From Deltaproteobacteria bacterium (lineage in GTDB: Bacteria > Desulfobacterota > Desulfobulbia > Desulfobulbales > BM004), in NCBI GenBank assembly GCA_019312985.1, contig JAFDCC010000207.1, positions 1 through 6,293 on the forward strand: a stretch of DNA of 6,293 nucleotides, given 5' to 3'. The position numbers and the translations under genes were made by a program. Below the pieces are notes generated by a model, which saw only the letters and a list, made by a program, of their open reading frames with translations, was not told the origin of the DNA and did not search any database. This document shows, piece by piece, positions 1 to 4,275 of the stretch. Numbering within the stretch: position 1 is the first letter of the stretch; each line of letters starts with the position of its first letter.

Positions 1-120
1 AACGTTGCCATTGATGGGACGCTGATCACGCCGATCGCCATGGAGAAAGAGCTCCGCTTTGCAATTCGTGAGGGCGGCCGCACGGTAGGCGCGGGCGTTA
101 TCAGCGAAATTATTGAATAG
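1..120 (+). CDS. tuf: Elongation factor Tu, C-terminal 39 residues (5' end outside window)
   Basis: EF-Tu is the GTPase that carries aminoacyl-tRNA to the ribosomal A site in the cytoplasm. Only the end of beta-barrel domain III is present. The frame starting at base 1 ends in the near-universal EF-Tu tail: [19 protein letters not shown], then [13 protein letters not shown] and a TAG stop at 118-120. The gene is cut by the window edge, not broken. A 67-base spacer separates it from rpmG with no convincing terminator, so read-through transcription into rpmG is likely. The spacer has only a small stem (CTGTTC 138-143 with GAACAG 150-155) and a 7-base tandem duplication, GAACAGA, at 150-163. Confidence 0.97.
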   Translation, partial: NVAIDGTLITPIAMEKELRFAIREGGRTVGAGVISEIIE

Positions 121-187
121 GCGTATGGCCGCCGGACCTGTTCGGTGCTGAACAGAGAACAGACAACAGAATATACCGGGTGCAGGG

Positions 188-337
188 ATGAGAAATATAA
201 TCACACTGGGGTGTACCGAGTGCAAGAACCGGAATTACACCACCACGAAAAACAAGAAGAACACGCCGCAGAAACTCGAGTTTAAGAAGTACTGCCGGTT
301 TTGCCGGACCCATACCCTACACAAGGAAACAAAATAA
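188..337 (+). CDS. rpmG: 50S ribosomal protein bL33, zinc-ribbon type
   Basis: bL33 is a small basic protein of the large ribosomal subunit, near the E site. The 49 codons read [20 protein letters not shown] and onward, a standard bL33 start and length. Two CxxC pairs are present (Cys9/Cys12 and Cys36/Cys39), so this is the zinc-binding (C+) form; many genomes carry a second, cysteine-free copy elsewhere. The start is fixed by family conservation: the Shine-Dalgarno is poor, with only a GGG-rich stretch (178-187) directly before the ATG. The gene lies between tuf and tRNA-Trp, ending just 7 bases before the tRNA, so mRNA and tRNA must come from one transcript that is cut by tRNA processing. 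It is too short for a usual ORF length cut-off, but the identification is secure. Confidence 0.96.
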   Translation: MRNIITLGCTECKNRNYTTTKNKKNTPQKLEFKKYCRFCRTHTLHKETK

Positions 338-344
338 ACAGGGT

Positions 345-420
345 AGGCCAGTAGCTCTAATGGTAGAGCACCGGACTCCAAATCCGGGTGTTGGGGGTTC
401 GAGTCCCTCCTGGCCTGCCA
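345..420 (+). tRNA. trnW: tRNA-Trp (anticodon CCA)
   Basis: The sequence folds as a complete cloverleaf. The acceptor stem is AGGCCAG (345-351) with CTGGCCT (410-416), fully paired, followed by discriminator G417 and an encoded CCA (418-420). The D stem is GCTC/GAGC (354-357, 366-369). The anticodon stem CCGGA/TCCGG (371-375, 383-387) encloses CTCCAAA with anticodon CCA at 378-380, which decodes UGG. The T stem GGGGG/CCCTC (393-397, 405-409, one G-U) encloses TTCGAGT. A tRNA-Trp between rpmG and secE is a well-known bacterial arrangement. Release requires RNase P cutting in the 7-base rpmG-tRNA spacer and 3' trimming of the secE leader side. Confidence 0.98.
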
Positions 421-421
421 T

Positions 422-449
422 TGACCGATACGCACCTGGTACCCGGTCA
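422..449 (+). other. Stem-loop in the tRNA-Trp 3' trailer / secE leader
   Basis: TGACCG (422-427) is perfectly complementary to CGGTCA (444-449). Inside it, TAC (429-431) can pair with GTA (439-441), leaving a GCACCTG apical loop. It begins two bases after the encoded CCA, so it may delimit 3' trailer processing of the tRNA. A competing pairing is CCCGG (442-446) with CCGGG (458-462). There is no U-tract, so it is not a terminator. The function is inferred only from position. Confidence 0.4.
432..444 (+). repeat. 13-base motif, copy 1 (GCACCTGGTACCC)
   Basis: This 13-mer recurs exactly at 2752-2764. Both copies are in non-coding spacers and both are followed closely by GCCCGGG (456-462 here, 2766-2772 there). 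A single chance 13-base match in 6.3 kb is not very unlikely, so the significance is modest. Confidence 0.45.
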
Positions 450-510
450 GGCCCTGCCCGGGAAAAAGCAGCCTTCAGCGTGGTGTGCAGCTGGAAGGAC
501 GGACTAGACA

Positions 511-771
511 ATGGCAGCTAAGAAAATCGAGCGATCCTCCAAGAGTAAAGCGGTTGCAGCAGACCAGCCGGAGGCGGGCAAATTTTCTCTGGCCCGCATC
601 AGGGAATTTTCCGGCGAGGTGAAGTCCGAATTCAACAAGATTGCCTGGCCTGACAAGAAAGTGACCATGGGGTCAACGGGAGTCGTCATTGCCCTGGTCA
701 TTCTGATATCCATCTACCTCGGGGCGGTGGATCTGTTTTTAGGAAAGCTGGTTTCATATATTCTGAAATAG
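511..771 (+). CDS. secE: Preprotein translocase subunit SecE
   Basis: SecE is the small essential subunit of the SecYEG channel in the inner membrane; it clamps SecY. The 86-residue product has a basic, Ala/Lys-rich cytoplasmic head (1-24), then the amphipathic SecE helix with the signature EFNKIAWPDKK (about 40-50), then one hydrophobic transmembrane segment (about 55-80). This is the short single-span form usual outside enterobacteria, where E. coli has three spans. The start ATG is preceded by GGAAGGA (493-499), an acceptable Shine-Dalgarno at about 11 bases. The stop is TAG. It is 62 bases upstream of nusG, its usual partner gene, in the same operon. Confidence 0.96.
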   Translation: MAAKKIERSSKSKAVAADQPEAGKFSLARIREFSGEVKSEFNKIAWPDKKVTMGSTGVVIALVILISIYLGAVDLFLGKLVSYILK

Positions 772-833
772 CGCGTTGCCGTATCCTGGAAGATACGTGA
801 ACGGCCGGCATACATTTGAGGTTATTAGAGGTT

Positions 834-1364
834 ATGGCGAGGCATTGGTACATCGTACACACATATTCCGGTTTCGAGGATAAGGTGAAGACCACCCTCC
901 AGGAACGGATACGGAATGCCGGGCAGGATGACCTCTTCGGTGAGATCCTGGTTCCCAAGGAGCAGGTCCTTGAAATGGTCAAGGGGACCAAGAAAACCTC
1001 GGAAAGAAAGTTTTTCCCGGGGTATATCCTGGTCAACATGGAGCTCAACGACAATACCTGGCATACGGTGCGTTCCACCCCGAAGGTCACCGGTTTTGTC
1101 GGCAATGACAGGAATCCTCCCTCCCTTTCCGATGAGGACGCGATGAAGATCATCGGCAGGATCAAGGACGGGGCCCTGAAGCCGAAACCGAAGGTTACCT
1201 ACGAGGTCGGCGATGCGGTCCGGGTCATTGACGGCCCCTTTGCCAACTTCCAGGGTGTTGTTGACGAGGTGTATCCCGATAAGGGGCGGGTCCGGGTCAT
1301 GGTCTCGATTTTTGGGCGCTCCACCCCCGTTGAACTTGAATTTGTCCAGGTCGCCAGTGACTGA
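834..1364 (+). CDS. nusG: Transcription termination/antitermination factor NusG
   Basis: NusG binds the RNA polymerase clamp, suppresses pausing and links polymerase to Rho or, through S10, to the ribosome. The 176-residue product has the NGN domain first (about 4-110; HWYIVHTYSGFEDKVK at the start and KFFPGYILVNMEL in the middle). A lysine-rich linker follows, then the KOW domain (about 124-174; VGDAVRVIDGPFANFQGVV, then the IFGRSTPVELEF strand). The ATG at 834 gives the standard N-terminus MARHWY. An in-frame TTG at 816 would add six residues and is less likely. Two Shine-Dalgarno candidates exist: TGAGG (817-821), somewhat far from the ATG, and AGAGG (827-831), which is very close. The secE-nusG gap has only a weak 5-bp hairpin (781-796). 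The length is normal and nothing is missing. Confidence 0.97.
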   Translation: MARHWYIVHTYSGFEDKVKTTLQERIRNAGQDDLFGEILVPKEQVLEMVKGTKKTSERKFFPGYILVNMELNDNTWHTVRSTPKVTGFVGNDRNPPSLSDEDAMKIIGRIKDGALKPKPKVTYEVGDAVRVIDGPFANFQGVVDEVYPDKGRVRVMVSIFGRSTPVELEFVQVASD

Positions 1365-1449
1365 GCAACCACCGGGAGCAGTTCAGGCTATACCGGATAA
1401 AGGGTAAGGCAGGAAGGTTCTTTTCGTAATTTTTATTGTGCTTTGATTT

Positions 1450-1455
1450 AGGAGG
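1450..1455 (+). promoter_or_regulatory. Shine-Dalgarno AGGAGG deciding the rplK start
   Basis: The consensus AGGAGG lies 6 bases before the ATG at 1462 but only 3 bases before an adjacent in-frame ATG at 1459. Spacing favours 1462, which also gives the conserved uL11 N-terminus MAKKIQ. Confidence 0.8.
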
Positions 1456-1461
1456 ATAATG

Positions 1462-1887
1462 ATGGCTAAGAAGATTCAATCATATATAAAATTGCAGATT
1501 CCTGCCGGGGCAGCCAACCCTTCACCGCCTGTCGGCCCTGCCCTGGGGCAGCACGGTGTCAATATCATGGAATTCTGCAAGGCATTCAATGCCAAGACCC
1601 AGGGGCAGGGCGATACGATTATTCCGGTGATTATAACGGTCTATGCCGACCGTTCCTTCAGTTTTATCACGAAGACGCCGCCGGCTTCCGTCCTGCTGAT
1701 GAAGGCGGCCAAACTTAAGAAGGGGTCGAGCAACCCGAAGATGGAGAGAGTCGGCAAGATTTCCCGCACCAGGATCAAGGAGATCGCCGAGATCAAAATG
1801 CCGGACCTGAACGCCTTTGATATCGAGGGCGCCATGAAGATTATTGAGGGGACTGCCAAGAGCATGGGGCTGACCGTTACTGAGTAA
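1462..1887 (+). CDS. rplK: 50S ribosomal protein uL11
   Basis: uL11 binds the 1070 region of 23S rRNA at the base of the GTPase-associated stalk and is needed for stringent-factor activation by idle ribosomes. The 141-residue product matches the family length. The N-terminal domain carries the highly conserved [19 protein letters not shown] (from residue 20), and the C-terminal RNA-binding domain contains [16 protein letters not shown] and ends [13 protein letters not shown]. Pro23 and Pro26, where substitutions give thiostrepton resistance in other bacteria, are both the wild-type residue. Lysines near the N-terminus and at residue 40 fit known PrmA methylation positions. The preceding 97-base spacer (1365-1461) shows no clear terminator, promoter or recognisable L1-binding fold. 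Confidence 0.98.
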   Translation: MAKKIQSYIKLQIPAGAANPSPPVGPALGQHGVNIMEFCKAFNAKTQGQGDTIIPVIITVYADRSFSFITKTPPASVLLMKAAKLKKGSSNPKMERVGKISRTRIKEIAEIKMPDLNAFDIEGAMKIIEGTAKSMGLTVTE

Positions 1888-1976
1888 GGACGCTGCAGTA
1901 TTCAGTTCAACGGCAAAGATCATTTTTCAGAATAAACCCAGCAGGGATATTTTTTATATCGATGGAGAGTGTTGTC

Positions 1977-2687
1977 ATGGCTAAAAGAGGCAAGAATTAC
2001 AGAAAAGTTCTCGAGGGCATTGATGCCGGCAAGGTCTACAGCCTGGATGAAGGGGTGGAGGCTGCCCTGAAGGGAAGTTACGCCAAGTTTGACGAGTCTG
2101 TCGACATCGCCATCCGGCTTGGTGTTGACCCCCGCCACGCGGACCAGATGGTGCGGAGCAGCGTCGTGCTGCCAAACGGCACGGGCAAGGAGATCCGGGT
2201 CCTGGTCTTTGCCAAGGGCGAAAAGGAAAAAGAGGCTCTCGATGCAGGGGCAGACTATGCCGGCAGTGACGAGTTCGTTGAAAAGATCAAGGGTGGCTGG
2301 CTCGAGTTTGACCGGACAATCGCTACGCCCGACATGATGGCCACCGTCGGCAAGATAGGCCGGATCCTCGGACCGCGGAACCTGATGCCGAACGCCAAGG
2401 TCGGCACGGTTACCTTTGATATCGGACGGGTCGTCAAGGAGATCAAATCCGGCAAGGTTGACTTCAAGGTTGACAAGGCCGGCGTTGTCCACGCCATGCT
2501 CGGCAAGGCTTCTTTCGGTACGCAGAAGGTGAAGGAAAACGTCCTTGCCTTTATTGACAGGATTATTCAGCTCAAGCCCTCGACAAGCAAGGGTATCTAC
2601 CTGAAGAGCATCAGCCTTTCGACGACCATGGGACCGGGGGTAAAGATTGACCCCCTCGATGTCCGCAACCTGGTCAAGCAGTCCTAG
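1977..2687 (+). CDS. rplA: 50S ribosomal protein uL1
   Basis: uL1 forms the mobile L1 stalk near the E site and, in many bacteria, represses its own operon by binding mRNA. The 236-residue product has domain I split around domain II, as in the family: [20 protein letters not shown] (about 37-56) and, near the end, [20 protein letters not shown], whose Ser/Thr-Met-Gly cluster contacts RNA. Domain II contains the signature [23 protein letters not shown] 1977 was chosen over the in-frame ATG at 1962 because it gives the family N-terminus MAKRGKNY and has GGAGAG (1964-1969) at a good distance. Just upstream is a weak hairpin, GATAT (1946-1950) and ATATC (1956-1960), with a five-T loop. The stop is TAG. 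Confidence 0.97.
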   Translation: MAKRGKNYRKVLEGIDAGKVYSLDEGVEAALKGSYAKFDESVDIAIRLGVDPRHADQMVRSSVVLPNGTGKEIRVLVFAKGEKEKEALDAGADYAGSDEFVEKIKGGWLEFDRTIATPDMMATVGKIGRILGPRNLMPNAKVGTVTFDIGRVVKEIKSGKVDFKVDKAGVVHAMLGKASFGTQKVKENVLAFIDRIIQLKPSTSKGIYLKSISLSTTMGPGVKIDPLDVRNLVKQS

Positions 2688-2707
2688 CAAGAGCAGAGGA
2701 GTAATCA

Positions 2708-2779
2708 ATGCGGGGTTCGGCAAGACCCCCGCTTCAAAATAGAAAACCCGGGCACCTGGTACCCCGCCCGGGATCATAG
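2708..2779 (+). CDS. Possible 23-codon leader ORF upstream of the L10 leader
   Basis: An ATG at 2708 is preceded by AGAGGAG (2695-2701) with a 6-base spacer, one of the better Shine-Dalgarno arrangements in the window. The frame begins MRGSARPPLQNRK and ends after 23 codons in TAG at 2777-2779. The peptide would be basic and rich in Pro, Arg and Gly, with no recognised family. The frame covers both GC-rich hairpins of the spacer and stops exactly where the L10-binding fold begins. A terminating ribosome would therefore cover the 5' strand of that fold. This is seen in sequence only; translation and any regulatory role are inference. It may equally be a chance frame. Confidence 0.3.
   Translation: MRGSARPPLQNRKPGHLVPRPGS
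2710..2732 (+). other. GC-rich hairpin 1 in the rplA-rplJ spacer
   Basis: GCGGGG (2710-2715) pairs perfectly with CCCCGC (2727-2732) around an 11-base loop. It lies 22 bases after the rplA stop. It is followed by TTCAAAAT rather than a U-tract, so a classical intrinsic terminator is unlikely. It may stabilise the rplA mRNA 3' end or serve as a processing or attenuation element. Confidence 0.55.
2747..2772 (+). other. GC-rich hairpin 2 in the rplA-rplJ spacer
   Basis: CCCGGGC (2747-2753) and GCCCGGG (2766-2772) form a perfect 7-bp stem with a 12-base loop. It lies immediately before the L10-type leader and contains copy 2 of the GCACCTGGTACCC motif. There is no U-tract. Confidence 0.55.
2752..2764 (+). 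repeat. 13-base motif, copy 2 (GCACCTGGTACCC)
   Basis: This is an exact copy of 432-444. Here it forms part of the stem and loop of hairpin 2 and is again followed by GCCCGGG. Confidence 0.45.
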
Positions 2780-2835
2780 TCGGAGACAGCAGGTACTTAT
2801 GTTTAATTCCCTTCGCAAGGGGGGCCTGCCGAGAC
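2779..2835 (+). promoter_or_regulatory. Ribosomal protein L10 leader (rplJL autoregulatory mRNA element)
   Basis: The L10(L12) complex binds a leader upstream of rplJ that mimics its 23S rRNA site and represses its own synthesis. The segment has the family's recognisable parts. GTC (2779-2781) pairs with GAC (2833-2835). The asymmetric purine-rich internal loop GGAGACA opposite CGA fits the kink-turn. The stem GCAGG (2789-2793) pairs with CCTGC (2825-2829). A TTTAATT internal loop (2802-2808) is capped by the stem CCCTT/AAGGG (2809-2813, 2817-2821). The pattern GACAGCAGG ... TTAAT ... CCTGCCGAG and the position about 170 bases before rplJ match what I recall of the Rfam L10 leader. Exact k-turn pairing was not computed. 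Confidence 0.8.
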
Positions 2836-2874
2836 AATTTTGTGAAATGTTTTTACAGCTGCAAGGAATCATCC

Positions 2875-2893
2875 TGGAGACCGCATGTCTCCA
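2875..2893 (+). other. Hairpin between the L10 leader and rplJ
   Basis: TGGAGAC (2875-2881) pairs perfectly with GTCTCCA (2887-2893) around CGCAT. It is followed by TAAAAG, so there is no U-tract and it is not a terminator by itself. The GTCTCC strand can also pair with GGAGAC (2782-2787) or GAGAC (2831-2835) of the L10 leader, so the hairpin may be one state of a switch. Confidence 0.5.
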
Positions 2894-2967
2894 TAAAAGT
2901 TGCGAGAAACAGTTAGCAAGCGCTCGGCACCATTGAACCAGACCTGTACCTGTTGAAAACCTTTACC

Positions 2968-2988
2968 GGGCCGGAGCTGTTCCGGACC
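2968..2988 (+). other. Hairpin directly upstream of the rplJ ribosome binding site
   Basis: CCGGA (2971-2975) pairs with TCCGG (2981-2985) around GCTGT. The stem can extend past a single G-A mismatch by GG (2968-2969) with CC (2987-2988). It ends 3 bases before the AGGAGGAGG Shine-Dalgarno and could position or insulate the ribosome binding site. Confidence 0.4.
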
Positions 2989-2990
2989 AC

Positions 2991-2999
2991 AGGAGGAGG
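2991..2999 (+). promoter_or_regulatory. Strong Shine-Dalgarno AGGAGGAGG for rplJ
   Basis: A triple AGG lies 6 bases before the GTG at 3006. Such a strong site probably compensates for the GTG start and makes translation an effective point for L10 feedback. It supports the 3006 start together with the conserved N-terminus MNREEKVAEV. Confidence 0.8.
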
Positions 3000-3005
3000 A
3001 AAAAA

Positions 3006-3533
3006 GTGAATCGCGAGGAAAAGGTTGCGGAAGTCGCGGAACTGAGCGGCAAGTTTGCCAAGGCAAACATTGCCATAGTTGCCGACTACAAAGGCCTTAC
3101 AGTGCAGGATCTGCAGGAACTGCGGCACAGTCTGCGCCGCAACGACGCCGAGTTCAGGGTTGCCAAGAATACCCTGCTCATCAGGGCTGTTGCGGACACG
3201 GCGTACAAGGGACTGCAGGAGGACTTCGTGGGAACAACGTCGGTGACGGTTTCCTACGGCGACCCTGTTTCCCCTGCCAAGATCCTTACAGACTTCTCTA
3301 AGGATCACCCTGAACTGAAGATCCGTTCTGCAGTGCTTGACGGCAAGATGCTGTCGGCAGAAGACATTATGGCATTGTCCAGGCTTCCCAGCAAGGAGGT
3401 CCTGCTCGGGCAGATGCTCTCTGTCATGAATGCTGTGCCCACCGGCCTCGTGCAGGTGTTAAGCGGTGTTCCCCGGACTTTTCTTTATGCACTGCAAGCA
3501 ATCAAAGAACAGAAAGAACAGGCTGCTAACTGA
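3006..3533 (+). CDS. rplJ: 50S ribosomal protein uL10
   Basis: uL10 anchors the bL12 dimers to 23S rRNA at the base of the stalk. The 175-residue product starts at GTG 3006. Its N-terminal rRNA-binding domain shows ADYKGLTVQDLQELR (about 27-41) and FRVAKNTLL (about 50-58). The middle ends with LPSKEVLLGQMLSVMNA (about 127-143), and the C-terminal helix (about 150-175), ending in KEQKEQAAN, is the bL12-binding tail. Length and motifs are normal for bacteria. It lies 39 bases before rplL, the invariant partner, and downstream of an L10-type leader, so it and rplL are probably under translational feedback by the L10-L12 complex. Confidence 0.97.
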   Translation: MNREEKVAEVAELSGKFAKANIAIVADYKGLTVQDLQELRHSLRRNDAEFRVAKNTLLIRAVADTAYKGLQEDFVGTTSVTVSYGDPVSPAKILTDFSKDHPELKIRSAVLDGKMLSAEDIMALSRLPSKEVLLGQMLSVMNAVPTGLVQVLSGVPRTFLYALQAIKEQKEQAAN

Positions 3534-3572
3534 AAACATTACAAGACATAACGTCGCCAGGAGGATAAGAAA

Positions 3573-3959
3573 ATGGCTGTAACAAAAGATGATGTCGTAG
3601 AATTTATTGCAAGCATGAGCGTTCTCGAGCTCTCGGAGTTCATCAAGGAACTGGAAGAAAAATTCGGCGTTTCCGCCGCCGCCCCCGTCGCAGTTGCTGC
3701 AGCCGGTGCCGGCCCGGCTGATGCCGGTGCTGCCGCGGAAGAGGAGAAAACGGAATTTGACGTTATCCTTGCCGGTGCCGGGGACCAGAAGATCAAGGTG
3801 ATCAAGGAGGTCCGCGCCATCACCTCCCTGGGTCTCAAGGAGGCCAAGGAACTGGTCGAATCTGCACCGCAGGCGATTAAGGAAGGGGTGAGCAAGGAAG
3901 AAGCCGCAGAGATCAAGGAAAAAATCGAGGCTGTCGGCGGCGCTGTTGAAATTAAATAA
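3573..3959 (+). CDS. rplL: 50S ribosomal protein bL12 (L7/L12)
   Basis: bL12 is the multi-copy stalk protein that recruits and activates translational GTPases (EF-Tu, EF-G, IF2, RF3). The 128-residue product has an N-terminal dimerisation and uL10-binding domain (about 1-33; [17 protein letters not shown]). An Ala/Gly/Pro-rich flexible hinge follows (about 34-58). The C-terminal factor-binding domain (about 59-128) contains [20 protein letters not shown] and ends GGAVEIK. The Shine-Dalgarno AGGAGG (3559-3564) lies 8 bases before the ATG, stronger than for most genes here, fitting the need for several bL12 copies per uL10. The stop TAA is followed at once by a cluster of stem-loops. Confidence 0.98.
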   Translation: MAVTKDDVVEFIASMSVLELSEFIKELEEKFGVSAAAPVAVAAAGAGPADAGAAAEEEKTEFDVILAGAGDQKIKVIKEVRAITSLGLKEAKELVESAPQAIKEGVSKEEAAEIKEKIEAVGGAVEIK

Positions 3960-3964
3960 ACCGG

Positions 3965-3987
3965 TTTGCACCATAACAGGGTGCAGA
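3965..3987 (+). other. Stem-loop just after the rplL stop
   Basis: TTTGCACC (3965-3972) pairs with GGTGCAGA (3980-3987, one G-U) around a 7-base loop, starting 5 bases after the rplL stop. A short TTTT follows at 3991-3994. It could be a weak terminator, but more plausibly it is a 3'-end stabilising or processing structure. Confidence 0.4.
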
Positions 3988-3998
3988 AACTTTTATGA

Positions 3999-4021
3999 CT
4001 GCCGGGGTCGTTGTACGGCAG
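3999..4021 (+). other. Stem-loop in the rplL-rpoB spacer
   Basis: CTGCCG (3999-4004) and CGGCAG (4016-4021) are perfectly complementary with an 11-base loop. The 3' strand GGCAGA (4017-4022) can pair instead with TCTGCC (4031-4036) of the next hairpin, so the two structures compete. Confidence 0.45.
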
Positions 4022-4024
4022 AAG

Positions 4025-4045
4025 CCGGCCTCTGCCAGAGGCCGG
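4025..4045 (+). other. Strong palindromic stem-loop in the rplL-rpoB spacer
   Basis: CCGGCCTCT (4025-4033) pairs perfectly with AGAGGCCGG (4037-4045), leaving a GCC loop. There is no U-tract on either strand, so it is not a standard terminator. In E. coli the rplL-rpoB spacer holds an RNase III processing site. A similar processing or mRNA-stabilising role is possible here but is inference. Confidence 0.55.
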
Positions 4046-4060
4046 TCATAACAGAATAAG

Positions 4061-4093
4061 ACGCTACGGGGATTTGTCCCCGTAGCGTTGTTG
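4061..4093 (+). terminator. Intrinsic terminator / attenuator between rplL and rpoB
   Basis: ACGCTACGGGGA (4061-4072) pairs perfectly with TCCCCGTAGCGT (4077-4088) around a TTTG loop. The 12-bp stem is GC-rich at its core and is followed by the interrupted T-rich stretch TTGTTGCGTT. The imperfect U-tract suggests partial termination, which fits a position where ribosomal protein mRNA must exceed rpoBC mRNA. A partial attenuator at this place is established in E. coli. The alternative is a double-strand-specific processing site. Confidence 0.65.
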
Positions 4094-4132
4094 CGTTCTG
4101 TAGGAAGTCCAGCAAGATGGACGGGAATCATC

Positions 4133-4161
4133 TTAGCATTTATGTCGTAACAGTTTAAAAT
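4133..4161 (+). promoter_or_regulatory. Candidate sigma-70-type promoter for rpoB
   Basis: TTAGCA (4133-4138; 4 of 6 matches to TTGACA) is separated by 17 bases from TAAAAT (4156-4161; 5 of 6 matches to TATAAT). It lies in an unusually AT-rich patch in an otherwise GC-rich region. It is downstream of the attenuator hairpin and about 115 bases before rpoB, so it could restore rpoB transcription independently of read-through. Found by eye only. Confidence 0.3.
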
Positions 4162-4275
4162 TACTTGCAAATTGCAGATGGCGTGGGCGCCAGCCGAAAA
4201 GTGCCGCATGCCGCAATGAAAGCCCGCAGTACGTCCAGGGCTGAAACAGGTTACCAAAGGCGAGGGCATTGCTCG

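Noticed and set aside
235..511. Minus-strand frames covering the tRNA, with peptides such as RRDSNPQHPDLESGALPLELL
   Set aside because: These are the well-known spurious translations of antisense tRNA sequence. They overlap tRNA-Trp and rpmG and have no gene signals.
1365..1461. Searched the nusG-rplK spacer for an L1-binding mRNA site or a separate rplK promoter
   Set aside because: No convincing stem-loop resembling the L1 rRNA site and no -35/-10 pair could be seen by eye. L1 feedback may exist, but this sequence does not show it clearly.
1920..2837. 305-codon minus-strand open frame opposite rplA
   Set aside because: It is a shadow produced by strong codon bias in rplA. It has no recognisable domain and runs across the whole of uL1 and part of the L10 leader.
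2799..2936. 45-codon plus-strand frame starting at ATG 2799
   Set aside because: It starts within the conserved L10 leader and continues through the next hairpin. The upstream GCAGG is explained as the leader stem strand rather than a Shine-Dalgarno.
4117..4158. 13-codon plus-strand frame after AGGAAG in the rplL-rpoB spacer
   Set aside because: It is very short, with a moderate Shine-Dalgarno at 9 bases, and it overlaps the candidate promoter. Nothing distinguishes it from chance.
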